A stretch of DNA of 64,000 bases from Planctomycetaceae bacterium (GCA_002709225.1 PAQH01000034.1:22264-86263), one strand, 5' to 3'. Counted from the first letter of the stretch, positions 54,381-63,855 are shown. Program-made: numbers and translations. Notes: generated from the letters alone by a model not told the origin.

Positions 54381-54417
54381 CAGACCGGCTGGAAGATTCC
54401 AGGCGGTCTGTTTTTTT
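54381..54417 (+). terminator. Rho-independent terminator of the tRNA-Ala gene
   Basis: CAGACCG (54381-54387) pairs with CGGTCTG (54404-54410), and inside it CTGGA (54389-54393) pairs with TCCAG (54398-54402). Seven T residues follow directly (54411-54417). Clear and correctly placed after the tRNA. Confidence 0.93.
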
Positions 54418-54845
54418 GCCGTAACCGCGCAGTAGTGGGGGCCGTCTTGCTCTCTTTTCCGGCCAACGATCCGTTTCGTGACATGTAAACGTTTGGCTTC
54501 AGCAAGCTTACACCGGTTAAGTGAGCGTGCCGATCCAGACCATTACGAACCTCCAGATCGCTCCTGGGGTGGCTGGTCAATTGGTTGGTAAGGCACATCC
54601 AATTTCAGTGACGCACACCTGCTGCAGGCTTACTCCTCGCATCCGGATTTTTGGCGAAAATAAGATGTCTGGGAAAGCGGGGTAAAATTTAACGGTTGTC
54701 AGTGTCGCACCGCATCAGTTGAGGGGGTAGATGCCGATCAGAGTTCCTGGGTAGACCGCTGCCACAGGTCATGTTCTCAAGATCTGGCCGCGCGAGGTAA
54801 CGGTGAGGAGAAGCATCATTCGACCTGGATTAGATCACCTTCATA
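54418..54845. other. Noncoding spacer
   Basis: A 428-base stretch between the tRNA terminator and the next small gene. Frames here are short and shadowed; I see no gene, repeat or clear RNA element. It presumably carries the promoter for the small gene at 54858. Confidence 0.5.
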
Positions 54846-54857
54846 TTGAGTAGAGTT

Positions 54858-55133
54858 GTGACTCAGCCCAAGAATTCACTCGTCGCTGTACATCAGCTGA
54901 TTGATGCCTGGCAGCAAGAAGTTGCTCCGGGATTACCGGTTCACTGGGAGGAATCCCTACTCTTGCGCGACGGATTCTTGTGGGGCCGGAAGTTCTGTGC
55001 CGATGGGCTCGTGGTTGTTTGGGAGCTCGCCTCTGGCAGACTGGTGTTCGTCGATGAGAATGGACAAACGTGCGAAGTCAGTGTGCATGGGATCTCGGAT
55101 CTGGAGGATCCGCCGATCGCTAAGGCGGCATGA
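54858..55133 (+). CDS. Small hypothetical protein
   Basis: A 91-residue soluble protein beginning at GTG 54858 (a TTG four codons upstream is possible). It contains QLIDAWQQEVAPGLPVHWEE, LLLRDGFLWGRKFCADGLVV and VWELASGRLVFVDENGQTCE: one amphipathic helix then beta strands. The composition looks like real protein, but I recognise no family and the Shine-Dalgarno is weak. It lies between the tRNA and, convergently, the DUF1501 gene. Status as a gene is likely, not certain. Confidence 0.5.
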   Translation: MTQPKNSLVAVHQLIDAWQQEVAPGLPVHWEESLLLRDGFLWGRKFCADGLVVVWELASGRLVFVDENGQTCEVSVHGISDLEDPPIAKAA

Positions 55134-55333
55134 TCGACGGTGGGCCGACACCGCACAGCTCAGATGACGTGAGGTTGAGAGTTTCCGGTGCTCTCTTCCT
55201 GCTTGTCCGCTTCTGGCAGCTGACTGTGGCCAGTCCACATTTTTCCGCGACGAAATAGCACTGACGAACACCGGAACGAGTGCGCAGTGAAAGGTATAAC
55301 CCCGGATTGATTGGAAGTTATGCTGCACCCATC

Positions 55334-56752
55334 TCACAGCAAGCCGGGAATGGAACGGCCATGCTCAAGGACCGGTCGTGGACGTCCTTGGAAGTCGTTG
55401 ACCATAGCATAAGGTCTAATACCAATCGCAGAATAGATCGTGGCTGCGACGTCAGCGGGCGAATATCCAGTGGAAACCGGTTCGGCTGCGTGTGCGTCGG
55501 TTGCACCGATGACTTGCCCGCCCTTAACACCGCCACCGGCGAAGAACAGAGAACCCGCAGCACCCCAATGATCACGACCGCCACGGGCATTGATTCGAGG
55601 AGTCCTGCCAAACTCAGTGAGAAATACCACTAACGTTTGTGCGAGTCGCCCGCGGCGCGCAAGGTCGCGAATCAGTGCGGCGAAAGCTTGGTCCATGCCG
55701 GCCAGGTGGTAACCCCGCTTTACCATTTCCTGAATCGGCGGGTGTTTTTGCGATGCTGCATTGTGGTTATCCCAGACATTTCCGTAGTCGGGATCGTAGC
55801 CGTAATCTACCATGACAAACCGCGCACCGGCTTCAACAAGGCGGCGTGCGAGGAGGCAGCGGCCGCCGATCTTGGTCCGGCCATATTCTTCGCGAATGCT
55901 TGCTGGTTCTTCAGTGATGGCAAACGCGGATCGAATCGCGGGGTTTTGCAACAGACGCAGTGCATCGCGAAACTTGGTTTCCGCGCTGCGCATTGTTTCA
56001 TCACTTTGTTCAAGTGATCGCAAAGCGAGGTCTAGTTGTTCTCGTAAACGAGACCGACTGCCTAAACGCCGTAACTGACCACTTGTGACGTTAAGCGAAC
56101 CGGGTCGCCAATCCTCCTCGACCAAAGCTGAGGGATGTTCCTTTTTTTCGCCCACGGTAAAGTCGGGTTGTTCTGGAGTTCCACAAAGGCAATAGGGAGC
56201 GTATTGACTACCCAGCCAACCGCCGAGAAAGAAATTGTGAGGCGGTGGTCCGGGACGTGTGATGCCGGGAACTGCGATATAGGCGGGCAAGCCACGACGG
56301 GATCCCAAGGTCCGTGCTACCACAGAACCGATGTTTGGTTCAGTGAACAGGTGGGCGCGATCGACTTTCCTGCCAGACAAGGTAAACACCTGGCTTAGCA
56401 GGTGGTCGTTACTATCGTGCGAGTAACTGCGGAGGATTGCCAGCTGGTCCGCCATTTCTGCCAGATGAGGAACTGTCTCACTGAAACGCACGCCCGGAAG
56501 CGACGTTGCGATATCTTCCAAGGTGCCACGAATTTCTGCCGGGGCCGTCGGTTTCGGGTCGAAGGAGTCAATGTGGGTAACACCGCCCCCCATCCACAAA
56601 AAGATCACCGATCTGGAGTCAACTGGAGCACGCGCCGCGGCTGGCAACGTTTCACCGCAGGCGGCGAGCGCCGTCGCTCCCACACTCATGGCGCCCACAC
56701 GCAGTAGATCCCGCCGGTCGTACGGCATGCTACTCTGTTGAGAAATGTGCAT
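55334..56752 (-). CDS. DUF1501 protein with Tat-like signal
   Basis: A 472-residue exported protein. The N terminus YDRRDLLRVGAMSVGATALA, with RR and a hydrophobic stretch ending in ACG, looks like a Tat signal (the C could also be a lipoprotein cysteine). The body is DUF1501, an alkaline-phosphatase/sulfatase-like fold: VIFLWMGGGVTHIDSFDPKP, LRSYSHDSNDHLLSQVFTLS, RRLVEAGARFVMVDYGYDPD and VVFLTEFGRTPRINARGGRD, where Asp, His and Glu could bind metal. In planctomycetes this gene usually accompanies DUF1549/DUF1553 genes, but here it stands alone, 22 kb from the nearest one. Its function is unknown. Confidence 0.93.
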   Translation of the reverse strand: MHISQQSSMPYDRRDLLRVGAMSVGATALAACGETLPAAARAPVDSRSVIFLWMGGGVTHIDSFDPKPTAPAEIRGTLEDIATSLPGVRFSETVPHLAEMADQLAILRSYSHDSNDHLLSQVFTLSGRKVDRAHLFTEPNIGSVVARTLGSRRGLPAYIAVPGITRPGPPPHNFFLGGWLGSQYAPYCLCGTPEQPDFTVGEKKEHPSALVEEDWRPGSLNVTSGQLRRLGSRSRLREQLDLALRSLEQSDETMRSAETKFRDALRLLQNPAIRSAFAITEEPASIREEYGRTKIGGRCLLARRLVEAGARFVMVDYGYDPDYGNVWDNHNAASQKHPPIQEMVKRGYHLAGMDQAFAALIRDLARRGRLAQTLVVFLTEFGRTPRINARGGRDHWGAAGSLFFAGGGVKGGQVIGATDAHAAEPVSTGYSPADVAATIYSAIGIRPYAMVNDFQGRPRPVLEHGRSIPGLL

Positions 56753-57022
56753 CGGTCCCCAACGGTTGCAAGGTGTTGGTGCTCATATTTCCAGTCGAGC
56801 GGAAGACGACTCTCTTCATATTATCACTGAGCTGTAGGGTTCTCGCAATGTCGTGTCGTGAGTCTCTTCCCGGCAATTGACCGCTTACACTGGTGCCGCT
56901 AAGTTGTGGGCACCTCTCAACTGGGAAGCAGCTGTCCGACCTCGATATTTCGCCGGCCCTGACGCCCGCTTCTAGGCTTCGAAGCTCTCGTTCGTTCCAC
57001 TGGTCCAGTCAGGCAGAGTTTG

Positions 57023-58018
57023 GTGAAATACGCATCGATTGGCCCGATCGCCATCCATCTTCCAAGCAAGGTGGAAACCAATGAGCAATTGCAAGAGGAA
57101 TTTCCCTCTTGGGACCTGGATTTGATCTTTTCCAAGACGGGAATTGACAGGCGGCACATTGCTGCGCCTGACGAATGTGCGTCCGATCTTGCGGTTGAGG
57201 CGGCGCGGAAATTATTCACAGAGAATTCGATCGACCCTGCGTCGATTGATTTCTTGCTACTCTGCACACAAACTCCCGATTACCCCCTTCCGACGACAGC
57301 GTGTTTGCTCCAGGAACGGCTCGGCCTGCCAACTACGGTTGGTGCTTTAGATTTCAACCTGGGGTGCTCCGGGTTTGTGTATGGATTGTCACTTGCGGAG
57401 GGCTTTATTCGGGCCGGAACTGCGCAACGTGTCCTGCTGATTACGTCCGAGACCTACTCGAAATACATCCACCCGACGGATCGGAGTTTAAGGACTATTT
57501 TTGGCGATGGTGCTGCCGCTACGTTGATTGAATCTGGCGACAAGCCTTCGCTGTCAGCTTTTCAGTTTGGAACCGATGGGAGTGGCGCGGACACGCTCCT
57601 TGTAACTGATGGAGGGGCGCGGCCTGTCAAGCATGCAATACAGCCACGCCACCGCAAACGCTGGCCAAGCGAATTGTATATGGATGGCCCGAGTTTGATC
57701 TCATTTGCGGTCGGGGCCATTCCCAAGCTTGTAGATAATGTGCTCGCTTCGGCAGATCTCCAGCGGGCGGATGTTGACTTTTTTATCATGCATCAGGCGA
57801 CCTGTAAGATGATGGAGCAATTGCGGGCTTGTATGGAAACGGACGAAGCACACATGCCGATTGTCCTGCGGGATTACGGGAACACGGTTTCTTCGACCAT
57901 CCCGATTGTCCTTCACGAACTTCGGTCTGCTGGGCAACTTGCTTCTGGCATGAAGAATCTGTTGATTGGTTTCGGAGTGGGGTGGTCGTGGGCTGGCTGT
58001 GTTTGGCAGGTGGACTGA
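57023..58018 (+). CDS. 3-ketoacyl-ACP synthase III-like enzyme
   Basis: A FabH-type thiolase-fold enzyme of 331 residues (GTG at 57023; TTG three bases earlier is the alternative). It has the three catalytic residues: Cys in FNLGCSGFVYGLSLA (about 115), His in DFFIMHQATCKMMEQL (about 257) and Asn in LRDYGNTVSSTIPIVL (about 287). KTGIDRRHIAAP, VLLITSETYSKYIHPTDRS and FGDGAAATLI also fit. FabH starts fatty-acid synthesis by joining an acyl-CoA to malonyl-ACP, but several FabH-like relatives make other acyl products. It faces an AMP-forming acyl-CoA ligase tail to tail. No fab genes are adjacent, so a specialised role is plausible. Confidence 0.9.
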   Translation: MKYASIGPIAIHLPSKVETNEQLQEEFPSWDLDLIFSKTGIDRRHIAAPDECASDLAVEAARKLFTENSIDPASIDFLLLCTQTPDYPLPTTACLLQERLGLPTTVGALDFNLGCSGFVYGLSLAEGFIRAGTAQRVLLITSETYSKYIHPTDRSLRTIFGDGAAATLIESGDKPSLSAFQFGTDGSGADTLLVTDGGARPVKHAIQPRHRKRWPSELYMDGPSLISFAVGAIPKLVDNVLASADLQRADVDFFIMHQATCKMMEQLRACMETDEAHMPIVLRDYGNTVSSTIPIVLHELRSAGQLASGMKNLLIGFGVGWSWAGCVWQVD

Positions 58019-58121
58019 CGGTCTTTTTGAACAGACCCTTTGTGAAACCGAAATAGCGTACGGTGCATAGCAACATCCGTATCACGGTCTCCTTTTGCTT
58101 GTCCGGTGGGTGTTTGGGCAG

Positions 58122-59678
58122 TTATTGCTCGTGAGACGAACGCAACGAGCGCTTCAATAATTTTCCGGTTGGTCCCTTGGGGAGCTCATCGCGAATCTCA
58201 ACGATCCTGGGATATTTGTAGGCCGCCACATATTGCTTGCAAAAGTTCACCAATTCATCAGGAACTACCTGGTGATCTGGTTTCAGCGAAACAATCGCTT
58301 TGACCTCTTCGCCGTAACGGTCATCTAAGACACCGATTACTGCGGCTTCCTTGATCGCAGGATGTGTGTACAGCACCTCTTCGATTTCCCGCGGGTACAC
58401 GTTGTAACCGCCTCTCAAGATCATGTCCTTCTTACGGTCGACGATGGAAATGTCGCCTTCAGAGTCGAGCGATGCGATGTCCCCGGAATGGAACCACCCG
58501 TTCGTAAGAACTTCGCCTGTGGCCTGTGGTTGCTTGAAATAGCCTTTCATGACATTCGGGCCTCGAATCAGTAACTCACCTCGCTCGCCATTGGGTACCG
58601 TGTGTCCTTGATCATCAACTATCCGGAATTCGACACCGTCGATGGGTTTTCCGATGGTCCCTGCCTTGGTTGTTTCATTAACTTTTTGCATTGCAGCAAG
58701 AGGAGAGGTCTCGGTAAGTCCGTACCCTTCCTGAATCGCGACGTTGAAACGAGCTTCGAATTGGCGTTTTATCTCAATCGGTATAGGGGCGCCACCTGAT
58801 ACGCAGAACTGCAGACTGGATAGATTTGTTTTCGAGTTGGCATCGTCGTGTAACAATGCAAAGTACATCGTTGGTACTGCGGGGAAAAACGTGACCCGGT
58901 CACGCTCGATTACGTGCATGGCTTCCGCAGAGCTGAAACGCTTCAGGTAAGTGACAGCTCCCCCGCCAAACAACATTCCGTTTTGGATGTTGGTTTGTCC
59001 GAACGTGTGGTATAGCGGCAAGGCGGCCAGTCCCACATGCCCAGGCCCCAGGATGTTGATTTGATCGGGCCAGAGGCTAAAGCTACGCTCTGAAACGTAC
59101 TGGGCGTTGTAGTAGAGGTTGAAGTGAGATAGTTCAGCACCTTTAGGTATTCCTGTGGTGCCGCTTGTATATTGGATCACCGCTGTGTCATCGGGCATTG
59201 TTGGAAATACTTCAGCTTCTGTCGCCTCCGCGACCAATTGTTCGAAGGGTATGGCGTCAGGCCTTGTGGTGTCACAGTCACCAAAGTCAATCGAGATCAA
59301 GTGCCTGCAGGTTGGTACACGTTTGAATGCGGTCAGGCCCGTTGCCTGGCAATCGCCATGTACGATTAGCGTTGTCGCTTCACTGTTCGTCAATTGAAAC
59401 GCCAACTCATCAGCAGTTTGCAAGGTGTTGAGTGAGACGACCGTGGCACCCGCGTAAAGGATCCCGTAATAACTGATCGTAAAGGCCGAACAATTCGGCG
59501 ACAGTAATGCGACATGTTGACCAGTTCCAACATTCAACTCATGCAGTGCACCGGCCAGCCGCCGGGCGCGAATGTCGATTTCCGCATAGCGGAAGTAACG
59601 GGAGTTTTCGATCAACGCGATCGCCTGAGGATGTTTCCCGGCTGAATTCGCCAGTAACCCCCCGAGATTGAGTGTCAT
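58122..59678 (-). CDS. AMP-forming acyl-CoA synthetase
   Basis: A 518-residue ANL-family ligase that activates a carboxylic acid with ATP and then joins it to CoA. It has the P-loop-like VIQYTSGTTGIPKGAELSHF, the A5 motif QEGYGLTETSPLAAM, the hinge and adenylate contacts GWFHSGDIASLDSEG and IVDRKKDMILRGGYNVYPRE, and the catalytic C-terminal lysine in LPKGPTGKLLKRSL. The length and sequence fit medium/long-chain acyl-CoA synthetases. It converges on the KAS III gene (103 bases apart) and is divergent from the methyltransferase. Fatty-acid substrate is likely but not shown. Confidence 0.93.
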   Translation of the reverse strand: MTLNLGGLLANSAGKHPQAIALIENSRYFRYAEIDIRARRLAGALHELNVGTGQHVALLSPNCSAFTISYYGILYAGATVVSLNTLQTADELAFQLTNSEATTLIVHGDCQATGLTAFKRVPTCRHLISIDFGDCDTTRPDAIPFEQLVAEATEAEVFPTMPDDTAVIQYTSGTTGIPKGAELSHFNLYYNAQYVSERSFSLWPDQINILGPGHVGLAALPLYHTFGQTNIQNGMLFGGGAVTYLKRFSSAEAMHVIERDRVTFFPAVPTMYFALLHDDANSKTNLSSLQFCVSGGAPIPIEIKRQFEARFNVAIQEGYGLTETSPLAAMQKVNETTKAGTIGKPIDGVEFRIVDDQGHTVPNGERGELLIRGPNVMKGYFKQPQATGEVLTNGWFHSGDIASLDSEGDISIVDRKKDMILRGGYNVYPREIEEVLYTHPAIKEAAVIGVLDDRYGEEVKAIVSLKPDHQVVPDELVNFCKQYVAAYKYPRIVEIRDELPKGPTGKLLKRSLRSSHEQ

Positions 59679-59879
59679 GCGTAACGATCAACTCCAGTTA
59701 GAAGTACCTGGGTTTATGATGTTTTCCTGAGAAGTTACCATCTGCAGCGGGTGAAGTACTGAAGTATATCGTCCTGGCCTCTCGACGTCGGTAGTTAGGC
59801 GATGTACCAAGTGCGATGTGTGAAGTGATGATGCGCGGTCTAGGAATAGGGTTTTCAGTGGAGTGTGAAAGTAACTGCT

Positions 59880-60899
59880 ATGGCGACGGGCGACTCACAG
59901 CAATCGCACCCTGATCGTGCACAAATAAAGACATTGACGAGATACACAGACTTGGCCAATCGCCAGGCGCTGTATCACGTATTGCGTTTAGCTCGATCGT
60001 GCGGAGTGTTTGACGTATTGGAGCGTGGGCCGTGCACTGTTGAGACGTTGGCTACATCCTGTGATGTGGACCTGGCAACAATGCGCGCCCTGGTTTACCT
60101 GTTATGTCACTTGGAGGTGGTTGAGCAGTATGGCGATGACATCGCGCTCGCTGCGGTAATGCGGCTGCGGAGCGACATGAATCCCGATTTTGGACAGACA
60201 CAATGGGAACGTCTGGTGGGCCCTGCGGGTGGTGAGTGTGTTGTGCGAAAATGCGGTACTCTGGAGCAGGCTCAGCGAACGGTCCGCGGTCGGATGTTCG
60301 AACGAGAGTGGACCTTGACGCCGTCGGCACTCGAATTGGCCCGTGTTTTGGAAATGGGTTCCCAACGTCGCGGTCTGGAAATTCTCGATTGGGGTTGTGG
60401 GACAGGCATTTGGGGATTGACGTTGGCCCATCGTGACGTTCAGGCCAACGTGACGATGGTGGATTGGCTGGAACCAATCGAGACCGTTAAGGGCATGGCC
60501 GAGAGTATCGGCATTGCGGAGCGTGTGACTTGCGTGGCGGGAAAATTTTCAGAGGTGGATTTGCCTGAGGAGCGGTTTGACCTGGTATTGCTCGCAAATC
60601 ACTTGCACCTAATGTCTCCGAGTTCTTGGGCACCTTTACTGGAGCGCATCGGGACATTCTTGAAAGTCGGTGGAGAAGTTGCAGTGGTTGATATCTTTGA
60701 GGGCCAGCAAGAGGGTGACTTGAGCCGAAATGTACTGGCTCTGGAGTTGTCACTTGAGCATCCCGAGTTTCAAATTTGTCCACCAACGATGTTGCAGGAG
60801 CAACTGATCGCCAATCGGTTTGGTAAGCCGAGATTTAGCCATTTAGAGGTGCCCCCTTACCTGTTTGGAGTTATGTTGGCTGCAAAGGAGCCGGCATAG
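59880..60899 (+). CDS. SAM-dependent O-methyltransferase-like protein with N-terminal winged helix
   Basis: A 339-residue protein starting at ATG 59880 (GTG 59865 is possible). The N-terminal 90 residues are a winged-helix dimerisation domain as in plant-type and polyketide O-methyltransferases (LARSCGVFDVLERGPCTVET, VDLATMRALVYLLCHLEVVE). The C-terminal Rossmann domain has LEILDWGCGTGIWGLTLAHR (SAM-binding motif I), VTMVDWLEPIET and FDLVLLANHLHLMS. Relatives methylate small hydroxyl compounds such as quinones, antibiotics or aromatic acids. The substrate is unknown. It is divergent from the acyl-CoA ligase, 201 bases apart. Confidence 0.88.
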   Translation: MATGDSQQSHPDRAQIKTLTRYTDLANRQALYHVLRLARSCGVFDVLERGPCTVETLATSCDVDLATMRALVYLLCHLEVVEQYGDDIALAAVMRLRSDMNPDFGQTQWERLVGPAGGECVVRKCGTLEQAQRTVRGRMFEREWTLTPSALELARVLEMGSQRRGLEILDWGCGTGIWGLTLAHRDVQANVTMVDWLEPIETVKGMAESIGIAERVTCVAGKFSEVDLPEERFDLVLLANHLHLMSPSSWAPLLERIGTFLKVGGEVAVVDIFEGQQEGDLSRNVLALELSLEHPEFQICPPTMLQEQLIANRFGKPRFSHLEVPPYLFGVMLAAKEPA

Positions 60900-61053
60900 A
60901 GGGCGTTTTACAGCGGAGCGTTGTTACGATCCGCGCCAGTCTCATGCGGGTCTCTATGCCTTCGACTTCAAGTTATTGGTTGAACGAGTGTGGGCTGATT
61001 CAGGTGTTTTACTGTTTGGTTGAAAATGAGGTGTTCGGTAAATTATTGCTGAG

Positions 61054-61710
61054 TTGTTTGGACCCAACCGCGATCTGGCTGTGCGATCATTATTACGCCC
61101 GTTATTACTGATCGGTGTCTTGCTCGTAGTCTTGCTGTTGCCGTTCTTAGCGATTGGCAATCAGCTAGACCAGTGGTTTGCGAGGTGGAGCGCGGATCCA
61201 CCTGCCCCACATGTGACTGCCCTGGTGGTGATTGGTATTCTCTCGACGGACATTCTGCTGCCCATTCCATCCAGCGGTGTTAGTACATTGGCGGGCTGGC
61301 AATTAGGAACCATCTGGGGAACGTTGGCGTCCTGGGCCGGTATGACGTTGAGCGCTGCGGCGGGGTTTGCTTTGGCATTGTCCTGTGGCCGTTGCTTCAC
61401 GCGGTGGTTTGTTGGTGAGGAAGATCTGAAGCGGATGAAGACGACTAGTGATCGACTAGGCCCGCTGTTCTTGATTGTGATGCGAGGTGTGCCGGTGCTG
61501 GCTGAGGCCAGTGTGTTGTTGGTTGGCGTAAATCACCTGCAGTGGAGACGGTTTCTGCCGCCCGTTCTATTGAGCAACTTTGTCATATCTCTGGTCTATG
61601 CGGCAGCCGGCACTGTTGCGGGCCATCGACAAGAAATGACGCTTGGCATTGCGATCGCGGTTGGATTGCCGATTGTTCTTGGCTTGGCTGTGCGTCGCTG
61701 GTTGGTCTAA
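61054..61710 (+). CDS. VTT/DedA-like (TVP38/TMEM64) membrane protein
   Basis: A 218-residue membrane protein with about five helices. The pattern ILSTDILLPIPSSGVSTLAG followed by LGTIWGTLASWAGMTLSAAA is the re-entrant and first core helix of the VTT domain, and MRGVPVLAEASVLLVGVNHL is the second conserved block with the R-G-V-P turn. These proteins scramble or flip polyprenyl phosphates and phospholipids, although many roles are open. The start is uncertain: TTG at 61054 opens the frame and GTG at 61081 is an alternative. It ends 24 bases before the MFS gene, suggesting one operon. Confidence 0.8.
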   Translation: MFGPNRDLAVRSLLRPLLLIGVLLVVLLLPFLAIGNQLDQWFARWSADPPAPHVTALVVIGILSTDILLPIPSSGVSTLAGWQLGTIWGTLASWAGMTLSAAAGFALALSCGRCFTRWFVGEEDLKRMKTTSDRLGPLFLIVMRGVPVLAEASVLLVGVNHLQWRRFLPPVLLSNFVISLVYAAAGTVAGHRQEMTLGIAIAVGLPIVLGLAVRRWLV

Positions 61711-61734
61711 CACAGAGTGAAGGTTTCCACGCCC

Positions 61735-63009
61735 ATGCGTAACGCACAGTTCTCTTTGCTCTTCTTGGTTTGCTGCGCGCATGCGTTAGTCCACATCTAT
61801 GAGCTGTCGTTGCCTAGTGTGGAGCAACAGATTGCCGATGAGTATTACGGGGGTGATACGGCACGCGGAAAACTTCTGACAGGCCAGATGTCGAATAGTT
61901 GGCGGTTCACATGGGGATTTGGCGCTCTGGGAGCCGGATGGTTGGTGGATCGTTACGGTAGTCGACAGATGTTGGCACTCTATCTCGCAGGTTGTGGTGC
62001 GCTGTGTTTGGCGGTTATCTGGTGTCAGACGACGGCGTCGCTGTTTGTCGTGATGTTCGCAATGGGAGCGTGCGCGAGTATTTATCATCCCGCCGGCTTG
62101 GCATTGATTTCACATTCATCAAGTGTTGCTAGTCGTTCCAGGGCATTGGGAATGCACGGAGTTTTCGGATCCTTGGGAATCGGATTTGCACCTTTCGTAG
62201 CCGCGTTGATGCTAGATGCAGGAATGAGTTGGAGAGCCGTCTACGGCTGGCTTGCCGTACCTGGTGTCTTGCTGGGGGGAATTTTCGTGTGGATTTCCTG
62301 GCGACATCGATCATCCTTGCATTCAGTTGTCTCCCCTCTGGTCCCCGACAGCGTTATACCTCGTTGGCGGTCGTTTTTTACGTTGACGGTCTTGGCCATG
62401 TTGCAGGGATTTGTTTATGCCGCGGTGTTTAGTTTCTTGCCCCGCTATCTGAGCGAAGTTCCGGAAGGTACTTTCGGAGCGGAATCCTTGAACCAGGTAC
62501 AGGCAGTACAATTGGATCGTTCTGGTGATGCGGAAGCATCACGTTACACATCAAGGGGCATGTGGTGGGCAATGCCGGTGCTGCTGAGTGGCTGTGTGGG
62601 ACAGTTTGTTGCTGGACGCTGGGCTCGTCCTGCGTGGCTAGAGAAGCAGCTTGTTGCAGTCATCTTGCTGAACATTCCGTTCTTACTATGGATGAGTGTC
62701 GCTGATGGTATGCCCCGCGTTTGGGCGGCTGCAGGCTTTGCACTCGTTCATTTTATGCACCAACCGATATACAACAGCTTGATCGCGCAGTACACGCCGC
62801 TTGCGCGTCGAAGTGTCTGTTATGGCTTCAGCTTTGCGGCAGGATTGGGATTAGGCAGCGTGGGGGCCTTGTTTGCCGGATCGAGTCCTAGTGACCGAAT
62901 CACTTATTTGACGTTGGGATGTACCGCTGGGATCGCCGCAGTCGTCGGACTGGAGCTGGTCCGCCTAAACTCCTATTTCGTCTCTACAGCGCTTGAAGGT
63001 GAGACCTAG
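61735..63009 (+). CDS. MFS-family transporter
   Basis: A 424-residue carrier with about 12 hydrophobic segments. The start is ATG 61735 (MRNAQFSLLFLVCCAHALVH); GTG 61717 is possible. The motif-A-like segment GWLVDRYGSRQMLALYLAG sits between helices 2 and 3, and MGACASIYHPAGLALISHSS forms the helix-4 to -5 region, as in fosmidomycin-resistance (Fsr)-like MFS carriers. Another conserved block is GMHGVFGSLGIGFAPFVAAL. Its substrate is unknown. It follows the VTT-domain gene by 24 bases and precedes the Nudix gene by 44. Confidence 0.9.
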   Translation: MRNAQFSLLFLVCCAHALVHIYELSLPSVEQQIADEYYGGDTARGKLLTGQMSNSWRFTWGFGALGAGWLVDRYGSRQMLALYLAGCGALCLAVIWCQTTASLFVVMFAMGACASIYHPAGLALISHSSSVASRSRALGMHGVFGSLGIGFAPFVAALMLDAGMSWRAVYGWLAVPGVLLGGIFVWISWRHRSSLHSVVSPLVPDSVIPRWRSFFTLTVLAMLQGFVYAAVFSFLPRYLSEVPEGTFGAESLNQVQAVQLDRSGDAEASRYTSRGMWWAMPVLLSGCVGQFVAGRWARPAWLEKQLVAVILLNIPFLLWMSVADGMPRVWAAAGFALVHFMHQPIYNSLIAQYTPLARRSVCYGFSFAAGLGLGSVGALFAGSSPSDRITYLTLGCTAGIAAVVGLELVRLNSYFVSTALEGET

Positions 63010-63053
63010 TATTCAGTGGGTGTCTTGTGCTCTCACAGCGTTGTTTGCTGTAG

Positions 63054-63752
63054 TTGGGTTTGACTCAGACTGTTTCGCTTGCCAAGAAATTTGTGTTTGC
63101 TACAGGATTCGCGACCGTGAACTTTCTTACGGCGTTGTGTCAGGCTCTGAGCCGACCTTTACCAGGGGTTAGAGCGCACCGCCAGTTTGCACCTGAATTG
63201 GCTTATGGCCGACATCAAGGTCCGCAGCCGGCAGATGCGCGGGCAGCCGCAGTGTTGGCACTGTTTTACCCGCGCGACCAAGTCTGGAAGCTGGTGTTAA
63301 CCCTGCGGTCGGACCATCTTCCTGACCATCCGGGGCAGGTTAGTTTACCAGGTGGTGTGCTAAAACCAGGAGAGTCCGCCGAGCAGGGTGCCTTGCGGGA
63401 ATTGAACGAAGAGTTGGGTGTTGCTACGGAGCGTGTTGAATTAGTCGGTCGATTGTCACCCATTTATGTGTTCAATAGTAATTTCATTGTCCAGCCCGTT
63501 GTGGGGGTGCTGGATGAATCGCCGGTTTTTCGGAGCAATGCCTCCGAAGTTGCCGAGGTGCTTGAGGTGCCACTTGCGGATCTACTCAAGTGGATGCCAG
63601 AAGACAGGCAATGGAAATTGCCACCATCAGTCTCTATTACGGCTCCGGCGATTTCCTGGCAGCACACGCAAGTGTGGGGCGCGACACTGCTGATCTTGGG
63701 CGAGTTAATTAACGTGCTACGGGAGAATTTGCCCCAGGATGCGGTTGGTTAG
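63054..63752 (+). CDS. CoA-pyrophosphatase-type Nudix hydrolase
   Basis: A 232-residue Nudix protein. The CoA-specific upstream motif LTLRSDHLPDHPGQVSLPGG is directly followed by the Nudix box GGVLKPGESAEQGALRELNE-ELG, with the Mg-binding REXXEE residues intact. Then come PIYVFNSNFIVQPVVGVLDE and EVAEVLEVPLADLLKW, as in NudL/Nudt7-like enzymes that split CoA and its esters into 3',5'-ADP and phosphopantetheine. The start is doubtful: TTG 63054 opens the frame and no good Shine-Dalgarno is seen. Acting on CoA would fit the neighbouring acyl-CoA ligase, but that link is inference. The 66 bases after the stop, up to the minus-strand terminator, hold nothing I can assign. Confidence 0.85.
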   Translation: MGLTQTVSLAKKFVFATGFATVNFLTALCQALSRPLPGVRAHRQFAPELAYGRHQGPQPADARAAAVLALFYPRDQVWKLVLTLRSDHLPDHPGQVSLPGGVLKPGESAEQGALRELNEELGVATERVELVGRLSPIYVFNSNFIVQPVVGVLDESPVFRSNASEVAEVLEVPLADLLKWMPEDRQWKLPPSVSITAPAISWQHTQVWGATLLILGELINVLRENLPQDAVG

Positions 63753-63818
63753 AAGGTGATCAGCGTAAAGGACTGTACCCCAAACAGGTGAGTCGTATTG
63801 CCGTGATGCGCTTTGGAG

Positions 63819-63855
63819 AAAAATAGGAGGCCCGACCTCACAGGAGATCGGGCCT
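63819..63855 (-). terminator. Rho-independent terminator on the minus strand
   Basis: AGGCCCGA (63828-63835) pairs with TCGGGCCT (63848-63855) around a 12-base loop. Read on the minus strand, the hairpin is followed by CCTATTTTT (AAAAA on the plus strand at 63819-63823). It ends a transcript that comes from the right, i.e. from the small unit at 63898-63991 or from beyond the window. Confidence 0.8.
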
